NCBI RefSeq assembly: GCF_009602705.1
Contig: NZ_VSWH01000001.1
Coordinates: 5,039,006-5,103,005 of the forward strand
Direction: 5' to 3'
Length of the DNA: 64,000 bases
Source: Chryseobacterium vaccae
GTDB taxonomy: Bacteria; Bacteroidota; Bacteroidia; Flavobacteriales; Weeksellaceae
Shown: in pieces, positions 18,672 through 25,852 of the stretch
Position numbering within the stretch: position 1 is the stretch's first letter
Layout of the letters: every line of letters starts with the position of its first letter
The notes under the pieces: model-generated
Told to the model about the DNA's origin: nothing
What the model saw: only the letters and a program-made list of their open reading frames with translations
The model's database searches: none
Made by a program: the position numbers and the translations under genes

Positions 18672-18701
18672 TTGCATGTGATTAATATTTGTTTAACTTT
18701 G
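18672..18701 (+). promoter_or_regulatory. Promoter of GG-leader peptide 2
   Basis: TTG at 18672-18674 and TAACTTTG at 18694-18701 have a 19-base spacer. The promoter and 5' leader are nearly identical to those of peptide 3, showing duplication of the whole unit. Confidence 0.8.
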
Positions 18702-18750
18702 AAAGACAACTGAATTATATTATTAATCTCCAACCTAAATCACAATCATT

Positions 18751-18921
18751 ATGAAAAACGCTAAAAAACTAACAAAAACAGATCTTAAAAACATTGTAGG
18801 AGGAGTTGGCGGAGTAGCGACTCCCGATCTTTCAAAATGTGGCTGCAGCTGCACAGGAGCGGTAACAGGGCCAACCTACTGCATAAAGTATAAAAGATGT
18901 CTTCAGGTAATGACTTGCTGA
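18751..18921 (+). CDS. Cys-rich GG-leader ('bacteriocin-like') peptide 2, 56 aa
   Basis: The leader MKNAKKLTKTDLKNIVGG (18 residues, double-glycine end) is followed by a core with six Cys (VGGVATPDLSKCGCSCTG, then PTYCIKYKRCLQVMTC). The leader differs from that of peptide 3 at one residue. The C-x-C-x-C cluster after PDLS and the later YC are conserved in the three tandem copies, while the tail varies. This pattern suggests a secreted, disulfide-bonded or modified peptide under selection. Its function is not known. Confidence 0.78.
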   Translation: MKNAKKLTKTDLKNIVGGVGGVATPDLSKCGCSCTGAVTGPTYCIKYKRCLQVMTC

Positions 18922-18942
18922 TATAAAAACATTTCATACAGT

Positions 18943-18976
18943 AAAACCTTTCAAGAAATTGGAAGGTTTTATTTTT
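18943..18976 (+). terminator. Terminator after peptide 2
   Basis: An 8-bp stem AAAACCTT / AAGGTTTT with a 12-base loop is followed by ATTTTT. Confidence 0.75.
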
Positions 18977-19251
18977 AAAGCTGTCCGGGCTTTTCTTTAC
19001 AGGGCAAAACGATAACTTTTTTAACTTTCATTTTAAAATAAAAATAAATATAAACACTTTTAAGAGCTTTAAAAAAGAAGTCCATTATCATTTTCTTGAA
19101 CCATTATAATACACTGCTATTTTCAGATATCAAGGCTGTTGAAAGCATCAGGTAATAAAATTGTTTAATAAATATACCGGATTAGAAACTCTTTATTATA
19201 TCAATAATACTAATGATATCAAGCTTTTATTAAATTTTATAATAAATTATG

Positions 19252-19281
19252 TTGCGAATAATTAATATTTGTTTAACTTTG
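19252..19281 (+). promoter_or_regulatory. Promoter of GG-leader peptide 3
   Basis: TTG at 19252-19254 and TAACTTTG at 19274-19281 have a 19-base spacer, the same geometry as the promoters of peptides 1 and 2. Confidence 0.8.
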
Positions 19282-19331
19282 GAAGGTAACTAAACTATAT
19301 TATTAAATCTCAAAACTAAATCACAACCATT

Positions 19332-19511
19332 ATGAAAAATGCTAAAAAACTAACAAAAACAGATCTTAAAAACATTGCAGGAGGAATAAGCGGAAAACCT
19401 GATTTATCTCTTTGCGGATGCAGTTGCTCAGGTTCTGTAACCGGACCATGGTACTGCGTGCAGTATATCGCCTGTACACAAGGATATAACTGTGGCGAGG
19501 CAGCAATGTAA
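19332..19511 (+). CDS. Cys-rich GG-leader ('bacteriocin-like') peptide 3, 59 aa
   Basis: The leader MKNAKKLTKTDLKNIAGG is followed by a six-Cys core beginning ISGKPDLSLCGCSCSG, with GPWYCVQYIAC and a GYNC tail. It is a duplicate of peptide 2 that has diverged mainly in the core. At the DNA level the two units are nearly identical from the -33 box through the leader codons. It is followed by its own terminator. No partner genes for maturation are within view. Confidence 0.78.
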   Translation: MKNAKKLTKTDLKNIAGGISGKPDLSLCGCSCSGSVTGPWYCVQYIACTQGYNCGEAAM

Positions 19512-19555
19512 GAATGATTTCAGTTAAGAAATAAACATTTCCACATTTAATATGC

Positions 19556-19586
19556 AAAAGCCTTTCGGATTTCCGGAAGGTTTTTG
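19556..19586 (+). terminator. Terminator after peptide 3
   Basis: The stem CCTTTCGG / CCGGAAGG around ATTT is flanked by AAAAG on the left and a T-run on the right. Confidence 0.8.
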
Positions 19587-19761
19587 TGCTTTAAGCTTAC
19601 AATAATAAGTCCGCTTCATCGAATCAACTGAGTTAATTCCTACCTTTGCCTACTGAAATAAGCAGTATTATAAATGTTTGCGTTCCAAAAAATAGGTGCA
19701 ATTTGAATTAATTATAAGTTGATTATTTATCCGGAATAGAGATACTTTCCCATGCATTCCA

Positions 19762-20697
19762 CTAAAAAATAATATAAAGCAAACTTCCTATGCTGATTAC
19801 GATCCATAAGATAACAGCCATTGCCAATGGTTTAATTCCAATCGTTTTTAAAGTCTGTATCGAAAGAGTAGAACCAATAAAAAATAAAGTCAGATTCAGT
19901 CCGGATTTGGCGAGTGAAGTTATACTGCTGCTGAAACGTTCAAAGACAGGAAAATAAGTATTCAGAAGAATAGCAAGAACAAACCATCCGATAAACCATG
20001 GAATTTTAATTTTAGACTCATTGTTTTTGAAAATAAACATGGTAATCACAGAGACCGGAATAATCCATAGCGCACGGGCCAGCTTTACCGTTGTAGCAGT
20101 TTTTAAGGCTTCAAATCCGTATTTTCCGGCAGCACCCACTACAGAGCTGGTATCATGAATTCCTACTGCACACCACAATCCAAACTGCTCCTGTGAAAGA
20201 TCAAGCATATGCCCGATAGCGGGATAGATAAATAAAGCGATAGAATTTAAAGTAAAAATGATGGCAAGCCCCAACGATATTTCTTTGCTATCTGGTCTTA
20301 TGATAGGAGAGACGGCTGCAATGGCACTTCCTCCGCAGATTGCTGTTCCGGCGGAAATCAGATAAGAAAGTTTCTTCTCCAGCTTAAATACCCGTCCCAG
20401 AAAATATCCCAGTACCATAACGGTTATAATACTCATTACAGTTAAAAGAAAACCAGATTTCCCGGCTTGTAAAGCTTCATCAAGTTTAAGTCCGAAACCC
20501 AAGCCGACAATGGAAACCTGAAGAAGCAAATGAATATATTGATGAAGATGCTTCTCAAATGGATTTCCAATAAGAACAACTAAAACAAACCCGGATGCTA
20601 AAGCGATCGGTGAAGAAACCCATGGTGTGAGACAAAAAACAGCAAAAATGATAAAAATTATTTTACGTAACGCGTTGTTTTGGATGAAATCTTTCAT
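19762..20697 (-). CDS. yeiH: YeiH-family (UPF0324) membrane protein, putative sulfate exporter
   Basis: This is a roughly 311-residue inner-membrane protein with about ten hydrophobic helices. The motifs GTAICGGSAIAAVSPII and GIHDTSSVVGAAGKYG are typical of the YeiH/UPF0324 family, sometimes annotated as sulfate exporters; transport has been proposed but the substrate is uncertain. The start at 20697 (MKDFIQNN) is preferred to one at 20724, which would add nine non-conserved residues. A LysR gene lies directly upstream on the same strand with a dyad operator between them, so the two form a regulator-target pair like YeiE/YeiH in enterobacteria. Confidence 0.85.
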   Translation of the reverse strand: MKDFIQNNALRKIIFIIFAVFCLTPWVSSPIALASGFVLVVLIGNPFEKHLHQYIHLLLQVSIVGLGFGLKLDEALQAGKSGFLLTVMSIITVMVLGYFLGRVFKLEKKLSYLISAGTAICGGSAIAAVSPIIRPDSKEISLGLAIIFTLNSIALFIYPAIGHMLDLSQEQFGLWCAVGIHDTSSVVGAAGKYGFEALKTATTVKLARALWIIPVSVITMFIFKNNESKIKIPWFIGWFVLAILLNTYFPVFERFSSSITSLAKSGLNLTLFFIGSTLSIQTLKTIGIKPLAMAVILWIVISIGSLLYIIF

Positions 20698-20762
20698 ATA
20701 ACAAGTTTTGAAATCAGATCCCAAAATTCCGTAATTTAATATTATAAAGTAAATCGTATTTT

Positions 20763-20777
20763 GTTATAATGGATAAC
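20763..20777 (-). promoter_or_regulatory. Putative LysR-type operator upstream of yeiH
   Basis: A perfect dyad GTTAT-AATGG-ATAAC contains the T-N11-A pattern bound by LysR regulators and lies about 66-80 bases before the yeiH start. A further ATTATAAC half-site at about 20783 and direct repeats of GTTAT near 20811-20825 add weight. Confidence 0.5.
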
Positions 20778-20839
20778 TTTTTATTATAACTAAAGGTGAA
20801 AGATGTTTTTGTTATACGAAGTTATGTTGTGTGTTTTAA

Positions 20840-21715
20840 TTAGCTGGTAAATCTCAAAAACAATTTAATTAATTCTGATTGTTCCCCTTTGGGAAGGATG
20901 AAATGGAAATTTCTTTCGATGCTGAAGTTTTTAATATCAACTACTGTAAGGGTGTTGTTTTTCAGTTCATTGATGATGGTGCTGATAGACAGGAATGCCA
21001 TAGAGTCTGAATGAAGAAGGTAATTTTTGATGCTTTCACTGCTTCCCAGCTGAATAACCGTATGAAGTTCTTCAATATCAACATCTTTTTCCTTTAATCG
21101 GTTTTGAATAAACTCCTGCGTTCCCGAGCCCTGTTCCCGGAAAATAAGATCCAGGCTGTAAAGATCCTTCAGGCTTAATGTCTTATGGGCTAAAGGATGA
21201 TCAGATTTTGCAGCCAGCACAATTTCGTCAGCTTTAAACGGTTGGTAATCAAAAAAAGAAGACTGAGATTCTCCTTCAATGATACCAAGATCTATTTTAC
21301 CTTCCTTTAAAAGATCAGAAATAATTTCAGTATTGTGAGCGATCAATTCGATCTTAATATCTTTGTAATAACTAATGAATTTGGCAAGAATTTCAGGAAG
21401 TACATACTGGGCAACGGTAGTACTGGCTCCAATAATGAGCTTTCCTTTGTGCTGTTCATTAATTTGGCTGATCTCAAATTCCAGGTCGCGGTAGATATTC
21501 CGGATCTTTTCAGCATATTCAAATAAAATTTTTCCACCTTGTGTAAGCTGAATAGAAGTCCCTTTTCGGTCAAACAGCTTTGTTCCCAGCTGGCTTTCAA
21601 TCTCTTTAATGTGTTTGGTTACGGCAGGCTGGGAAATATGCAGCTCTTCTGAAGCCTTGGTAAAGCTCAGTCTGGAAGCTGTTGTATAGAAAACTTTTAA
21701 TCTGTAATCAAACAT
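20840..21715 (-). CDS. LysR-family transcriptional regulator (YeiE-like)
   Basis: This 291-residue protein has the LysR N-terminal winged helix (residues 1-60, with FTKASEELHISQPAVTKHIK and LFDRKG) and a periplasmic-binding-protein-like effector domain from about residue 90 (GKLIIGASTTVAQYVLPEIL). It is encoded immediately upstream of yeiH in the same direction, so YeiH is the probable target. By analogy with CysB/YeiE-type regulators the ligand may be a small sulfur or anion compound, but this is inference. Confidence 0.88.
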   Translation of the reverse strand: MFDYRLKVFYTTASRLSFTKASEELHISQPAVTKHIKEIESQLGTKLFDRKGTSIQLTQGGKILFEYAEKIRNIYRDLEFEISQINEQHKGKLIIGASTTVAQYVLPEILAKFISYYKDIKIELIAHNTEIISDLLKEGKIDLGIIEGESQSSFFDYQPFKADEIVLAAKSDHPLAHKTLSLKDLYSLDLIFREQGSGTQEFIQNRLKEKDVDIEELHTVIQLGSSESIKNYLLHSDSMAFLSISTIINELKNNTLTVVDIKNFSIERNFHFILPKGEQSELIKLFLRFTS

Positions 21716-21771
21716 CCTGTGGATTTATGGGGCAAACTTAAGGATTTTCCGGGAAAGAGACCGTGGAAATG

Positions 21772-21855
21772 GTCAATGGTGAATTGGCTTTGCCGTGAAT
21801 TTTTACGCACAGCCCCAATTCACCATTGACTTACACAGCAAAATTCACCATTGAC
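21772..21855. repeat. Inverted plus direct repeat, possible dispersed element
   Basis: GTCAATGGTGAATTGG (21772-21787) is the exact reverse complement of CCAATTCACCATTGAC (21815-21830), and the core AATTCACCATTGAC recurs at 21842-21855. The unit lies between the divergent-side flank of the LysR gene and the 3' end of the CLC gene. It may act as a hairpin terminator but looks more like an intergenic palindromic repeat. Confidence 0.6.
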
Positions 21856-21868
21856 ATTTCTACCACTT

Positions 21869-23176
21869 TTACAAAAACTCCGAAACAGACTTATCTTCCT
21901 GAGCTGCATACCTTCTGTTCTTAGCTTCTCCAATCTTCTGTTTCGTATAAATACTGTTATGCCCGGAAAGTAGGTAAGATACTACACAGGCAGTCGCTAT
22001 ATAAACTCCGGATTCAGCTCCGAAAAGTTCGATTCCCATCAACATACAGGCCAAGGGAGTATTAGTTGCTCCGGCAAAAACGGCAACAAACCCCATTCCG
22101 GCAAGCAGACCAAACGGCAGCGGAATAAAAAGAGACAAAGCGCTTCCTAAAGTGGCTCCGATAAAAAATAAGGGAGTTACTTCACCACCTTTGAATCCGG
22201 CAGAGAGTGTGATTATCGTCAATATCATCTTTAAAGCAAAATCATAAAGGGGAAGCTGCTTTTCGAAAGATTCTACAATAACCGGAACGCCAAGACCAAC
22301 ATATCTTGTAGTTCCCATAGCGAATACTGTTAAAGCGATAATAATACCTCCAATTACAGGGCGAAATGGAGGATATGTGATCTTTGATTTAAAAACCAAA
22401 CCTGCCCAATGGATAACCCTGCTGAAAGCAGCAGCGCAGATTCCAAAAATAATACCAGCCAGAATACTATATAGAAAAGGCAGAAATTCCAGTTTGGGGA
22501 TAATGTCGATATGATAATGAGTGTGTTTTACATTCCAGAGACTAGTAGCCCAATCAGCAAGAATAGCAGAAGCAAAAGCGGGAAAAATTGCATTATACCG
22601 AATTCTTCCGATCAGGAAAACTTCAAGCCCGAATACCGCTCCGGCGAGAGGGGTTCCGAAAACAGATCCAAAACCGGCAGCAATGGCAGCAATCAGCAGA
22701 ATTTTTCGTTCATTCTTATCCAGTTTGAATGGTTTACTGAGCTGGTCGGCTATGGCTCCGGCCATCTGAAGAGCAGTTCCCTCACGGCCTGCTGATCCTC
22801 CAAAAAAATGAGTAGCAATAGTCCCCAGATAAACAAAAGGAGCCATTTTGAACGGAATAGTTTCTTTCGGATCATGGATGCTGTCAATCAGCAAATTGTT
22901 TCCGGCCTCAACATCTTTTCCGAAATAATAATATAAAAGCCCGATTAAAAAACCAGCCACAGGAAGCAGAGCAATCAGCCAAAGGTGATTTTCCCTGAAA
23001 TGAGTTGCCCATTCCAAAGATTGAAGAAATCCCGCAGATGCTGTTCCCACAAGAACTCCAAGGATCATACTAATACACAGCCATTTTGCAAGATAAGGCA
23101 GCGCAGGATATTTTCTGAAGAAAAATTGCAGATGAAAAATTGCTTTTCTGTTAAATGTTCGTTGGTTTTTTGACAT
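21869..23176 (-). CDS. CLC-type anion transporter, probable fluoride/proton antiporter (CLC-F)
   Basis: This is a 435-residue CLC membrane protein. In place of the chloride-selective GSGIP loop it has AGNNLLID at residues 91-98, and the gating region reads GREGT at 130-134 with gating Glu132. A later segment is AGFKGGEVTPLFFIGA. An Asn-containing loop and GREGT are, to my knowledge, marks of the CLC-F clade that expels fluoride. There is no C-terminal CBS domain, which also fits that clade. The gene is preceded by a fluoride riboswitch, which is strong independent evidence for fluoride export. A TAnnTTTG -7 box lies just upstream of the riboswitch. Confidence 0.88.
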   Translation of the reverse strand: MSKNQRTFNRKAIFHLQFFFRKYPALPYLAKWLCISMILGVLVGTASAGFLQSLEWATHFRENHLWLIALLPVAGFLIGLLYYYFGKDVEAGNNLLIDSIHDPKETIPFKMAPFVYLGTIATHFFGGSAGREGTALQMAGAIADQLSKPFKLDKNERKILLIAAIAAGFGSVFGTPLAGAVFGLEVFLIGRIRYNAIFPAFASAILADWATSLWNVKHTHYHIDIIPKLEFLPFLYSILAGIIFGICAAAFSRVIHWAGLVFKSKITYPPFRPVIGGIIIALTVFAMGTTRYVGLGVPVIVESFEKQLPLYDFALKMILTIITLSAGFKGGEVTPLFFIGATLGSALSLFIPLPFGLLAGMGFVAVFAGATNTPLACMLMGIELFGAESGVYIATACVVSYLLSGHNSIYTKQKIGEAKNRRYAAQEDKSVSEFL

Positions 23177-23204
23177 AATAATCCTGATAAGTTATTGTTA
23201 ATAA

Positions 23205-23272
23205 TCTCTTAATCAGGCGTCATCAGCTTTTGTAAAGCGGTTGGGTAAGGAAGAGCACCATTTCCTTTTTTG
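23205..23272 (-). ncRNA. Fluoride riboswitch (crcB motif)
   Basis: Read on the minus strand, the leader contains GGAAATGGTGCTCTTCC, then ACCCAACCGC, then GCTGATGACGCCTG, the conserved core blocks of the crcB/fluoride aptamer in the right order and spacing. It starts right at the expected transcription start of the CLC-F gene and ends about 30 bases before its start codon. After the aptamer, CCTGATTAAG (23206-23215) can pair with CTTATCAGG closer to the start codon, a possible expression platform. There is no T-run, so control may be at translation. Confidence 0.88.
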
Positions 23273-23278
23273 ATACTG

Positions 23279-23286
23279 CAAATATA
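23279..23286 (-). promoter_or_regulatory. -7 element of the riboswitch-CLC transcript
   Basis: The minus strand reads TATATTTG, a perfect TAnnTTTG match, placed so that transcription would begin at the 5' edge of the fluoride aptamer. The -33 box is weak. Confidence 0.6.
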
Positions 23287-23325
23287 GGAATTAAGATTAC
23301 AAGATAAAAGATCTTACCGTTATGT

Positions 23326-24165
23326 TTAGTATATAGGATAGTGTATTGCTTTATCTATTTCAATAGGATTGTTGTACTTTCTGATAACCTCCTGCATGCT
23401 TTTCGTTTGGGTATTCAGTTCATCAACTGTACGGATTTCTTTTCCGTTGATATTGATTTTCAGATCAGTGTTGGTTTTACTGAAATTATTTCGTTCAAAA
23501 GCAAACGGATCATTATAAAACTCCATAGTAAGCTTGTATTTCTGCTTTTCACTGATAGGAACCGCCTTATTTCCGAAATTAGATTCTACAAAATTCTGAG
23601 TAGAATAAACTTCCGATAGTTTTTGACTTTTAACAAGAGTATAAATAAAGTTATCCTTACCATCTGACAGTTCAAAGATCAGTCCCGGCAGACCCCGGAA
23701 CTTAAAAGGTCCTTCATTGAAAGGAATGTCTTTACAGAACCACGCGGTCCAGCTTCTGCCTCCGAATTTCGCAACGGCTTTTTGTAAAGTATAGTTTTCA
23801 ACCTTTTTGGTATCGTCAGAAATAATCCAATTTATTTTGTCGTTGGTTTTGAAAGAATAATATCCTTGTTTAATATTGAGGTAATTTTCATGCTCAAAAG
23901 AATTGATCTTTCTTTTCACGATCTGGCCGGACATGTCCGTATAACTGGAATTCATCCCGAACTTTTTATTTAAAGAGTCAGTAATAGCCAGATCCTGTCC
24001 ATAGAACTTTACTTCTTTTGGAGTAATATCAAGGATCATATTCTGCTTCTCATGATGCTTTTCTGTAGAATCCATCTTATACTGTAACTGATAAATAAAC
24101 CGATGTGTCTGGGCCTGAACCAAAGCCATAAGTAGTACAGCCGTAATCGTAAAAATATTTTTCAT
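23326..24165 (-). CDS. GLPGLI family secreted protein
   Basis: This is a 279-residue protein with a signal peptide (residues 1-18, ending in QAQ). The family-defining GLPGLI motif lies within FKFRGLPGLIFELSDG, and WTAWFCKDIPFNEGP precedes it, as is usual. The family is widespread and multi-copy in Bacteroidota, often near TonB-dependent genes; its function is unknown. This copy stands alone. Confidence 0.88.
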   Translation of the reverse strand: MKNIFTITAVLLMALVQAQTHRFIYQLQYKMDSTEKHHEKQNMILDITPKEVKFYGQDLAITDSLNKKFGMNSSYTDMSGQIVKRKINSFEHENYLNIKQGYYSFKTNDKINWIISDDTKKVENYTLQKAVAKFGGRSWTAWFCKDIPFNEGPFKFRGLPGLIFELSDGKDNFIYTLVKSQKLSEVYSTQNFVESNFGNKAVPISEKQKYKLTMEFYNDPFAFERNNFSKTNTDLKININGKEIRTVDELNTQTKSMQEVIRKYNNPIEIDKAIHYPIY

Positions 24166-24236
24166 GGGTTATAAAAAATGCGGGGTTTCATTAAACTGTT
24201 TATCTAACTATTTTTATCTTCAATTTCATACACTGT

Positions 24237-24704
24237 TTACAAAAACGGTTTCATTTCGTCTTCTATCTGCGTTCTCAGGTCCATAAGCCGTTTAGCATAC
24301 TGTTCCTGCTGCTTTTGTTCTTCCGTTTCAGGAACCCATTTGGGTACCGGCAGTTTTTTACCGTTTTCATCTACTGCTACAAAAACAATGATACAGTGTG
24401 TTTTTTTATCAAAAGTAGGTTGTTTAAGATTTCTTGAAAAAACATTGATGGCAATATGCATGCTTGATGATCCAGTATAGATCACCTGTGCATCTACTTT
24501 AACGACTTCTCCGATTTTGATGGGCTCGTAAAAACGGATTCCTCCTACATAAACCGTCACAGAATAGTTTCCGCTCCATGTCGTGGCGCATGCATAACCT
24601 GCCTGGTCAATCCACTTCATGACACTTCCACCGTGTACGTTTCCCCCGTAATTAACATCTGAGGGTTCCGAAATAAATTGAAAAGTAATAGGTTTGTTAT
24701 CCAT
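24237..24704 (-). CDS. Acyl-CoA thioesterase (YciA/BACH-like hotdog)
   Basis: This is a 155-residue hotdog-fold protein. The active-site helix region reads NYGGNVHGGSVMKWIDQAGYACA, with the Asn and Asp expected of YciA/BACH acyl-CoA hydrolases, followed by FYEPIKIGEVVKVDAQVIYTG. It hydrolyses acyl-CoA thioesters; chain-length preference is not known. The charged C-terminal tail is normal. It is divergent from the ArsC-like gene. Confidence 0.88.
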   Translation of the reverse strand: MDNKPITFQFISEPSDVNYGGNVHGGSVMKWIDQAGYACATTWSGNYSVTVYVGGIRFYEPIKIGEVVKVDAQVIYTGSSSMHIAINVFSRNLKQPTFDKKTHCIIVFVAVDENGKKLPVPKWVPETEEQKQQEQYAKRLMDLRTQIEDEMKPFL

Positions 24705-24760
24705 CTTTATAAAATTTGAATAAAGTTATTTAATAATTTTCAGAATCTTAGATTAAATCC

Positions 24761-24768
24761 TACTTTTG
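24761..24768 (+). promoter_or_regulatory. -7 element of the ArsC-like gene
   Basis: TACTTTTG matches TAnnTTTG; the start codon follows 56 bases on. Confidence 0.45.
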
Positions 24769-24823
24769 AGCAGCGAAACTTCAAATAAAGACCGAAATTT
24801 AACCAATAACAGATTAAAAAACA

Positions 24824-25180
24824 ATGAAGAAAGTATTTTATCTTAATACATGCGATACCTGCAGAAAGATTTTAGCACAATTTGACCTTACAGATTGGGA
24901 ACTTCGTGAGATCAAGAAAGAACCGATAACCAAAGAAGAGCTTGCGGAAATGCATAAAAAGACAAAATCATATGAAGCATTATTCAGCAAAAAATCTACG
25001 CAGATTAAAGCAAGAGAACTAGATGTAAAATCTTTGGGTGAGAAAGATTTTAAAGAACTGCTTCTGGATCATTATACCTTTTTGAAACGTCCGGTTTTCC
25101 TTACAGAAAAGGAAATTTTTGTTGGAAATGATAAGAAAAATATTGAAGCCCTGAAAGTATTCTTCGGAGTAGAGGAATAG
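24824..25180 (+). CDS. ArsC/Spx-family thioredoxin-fold protein
   Basis: This is a 118-residue protein with an N-terminal CxxC (LNTCDTCRK, Cys10 and Cys13) and the ArsC-family body ending in FLKRPVFLTEKEIFVG. The pattern fits the YffB/Spx/ArsC group. The lone basic residue in KRPV is the family's conserved Arg. Whether it reduces arsenate or has a regulatory or thiol role cannot be told; no other arsenic gene is nearby, so a general thiol reductase role is at least as likely. It is followed by a very strong terminator. Confidence 0.85.
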   Translation: MKKVFYLNTCDTCRKILAQFDLTDWELREIKKEPITKEELAEMHKKTKSYEALFSKKSTQIKARELDVKSLGEKDFKELLLDHYTFLKRPVFLTEKEIFVGNDKKNIEALKVFFGVEE

Positions 25181-25196
25181 CTCTTGTTCAGTATAT

Positions 25197-25237
25197 AAAA
25201 AGTTTCGGCTCCGCTTTGCGGAGCCGAAACTTTTTAT
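25197..25237 (+). terminator. Terminator after the ArsC-like gene
   Basis: A perfect 18-bp stem, AAAAAGTTTCGGCTCCGC with its complement, encloses a TTT loop. Confidence 0.95.
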
Positions 25238-25304
25238 ATTTAAAATACTACTCATCAGTATTTTAAAGTTTTATTCATATATTTAAAATACCAAAAATAG
25301 TAAT

Positions 25305-25493
25305 ATGAATAAAAACATTTTTAAAGCCCAAAAACTAGGCCGGCCAGCATTAAAAGAAATTAGCGGTGGTGGAAAAGTAATTGTAGTCAACTGCTATACG
25401 CTTTGTGGTGAAGCCGGAGGAGTAGTTTCAAATCATCCCGGAAGAGGGGATATGTGTACCCCGGACAGGTCACTCTGTTGCTATTGCAGATAA
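25305..25493 (+). CDS. GG-leader Cys-rich peptide 4, 62 aa
   Basis: The peptide begins MNKNIFKAQKLGRPALKEISGG, a leader with the KLxxxxLKxIxGG pattern and a double-glycine end. The core has six Cys (VNCYTLCGEAGG, then GDMCTPDRSLCCYCR). The leader type is shared with the tandem peptides at 18314-19511, but the core is of a different class with a terminal CCYC. It is isolated between two terminators. No processing genes are visible. It is probably secreted; its role is unknown. Confidence 0.7.
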   Translation: MNKNIFKAQKLGRPALKEISGGGKVIVVNCYTLCGEAGGVVSNHPGRGDMCTPDRSLCCYCR

Positions 25494-25503
25494 TGAAAAA
25501 TAC

Positions 25504-25532
25504 AGAGATTGTAAAATTTACAGTCTCTTTTT
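25504..25532 (+). terminator. Terminator after peptide 4
   Basis: A 12-base arm AGAGATTGTAAA pairs with TTTACAGTCTCT (one mismatch) and is followed by six T residues. Confidence 0.8.
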
Positions 25533-25795
25533 TATTTGTTGATCAATAAAAACCGGAGATTTTTAAAGTCTAAGTGAACTTAAAATAATTTCCCACAGAT
25601 TCCACAAATTTCACTGATGTTTGCGGATGTTTTTTCTCTCGCAAATTTAGCAGATGTTTATCTTTTGTGAACTTATAAATTCAAAGATATTAAGCTTAAA
25701 AATAGCATGAGTGCCAAAATCTTTTGTACCATTGACTTCGTCGAACCTTTGGTTTGTGGTTAAAAGATCTATTGAAAGGAATATTGAGTCATTTA

Positions 25796-25830
25796 TATAA
25801 AAAAAGAGACCATCATGAAGACAGTCTCTT
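25796..25830 (-). terminator. Terminator after gcvT
   Basis: The stem AAGAGAC / GTCTCTT has a 13-base loop, with a T-run on the minus strand. It lies just beyond the gcvT stop. Confidence 0.7.
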
Positions 25831-25852
25831 ATTCAATATCATATCAGAACAA

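Larger units (their letters stand above)
18922..19331. other. Spacer between peptides 2 and 3
   Basis: This roughly 410-base spacer holds the terminator of peptide 2 (18943-18976) and the promoter of peptide 3 (19252-19281). The AT-rich stretch between about 18980 and 19250 shows no ORF or structure that I trust. Confidence 0.5.
25494..25852. other. Intergenic region with dispersed-repeat-like sequence
   Basis: It contains the terminator of peptide 4 (25504-25532), then a stretch at about 25592-25656 (CCACAGATTCCACAAATTT, then CTCTCGCAAATTTAGCAGAT) of a kind repeated between genes in many flavobacterial genomes. A TTTGTGGTTAAAAGAT segment lies near 25753-25768, and the gcvT terminator follows. 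A short frame starting at 25754 overlaps this terminator and the gcvT end and is not credible as a gene. Confidence 0.5.
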
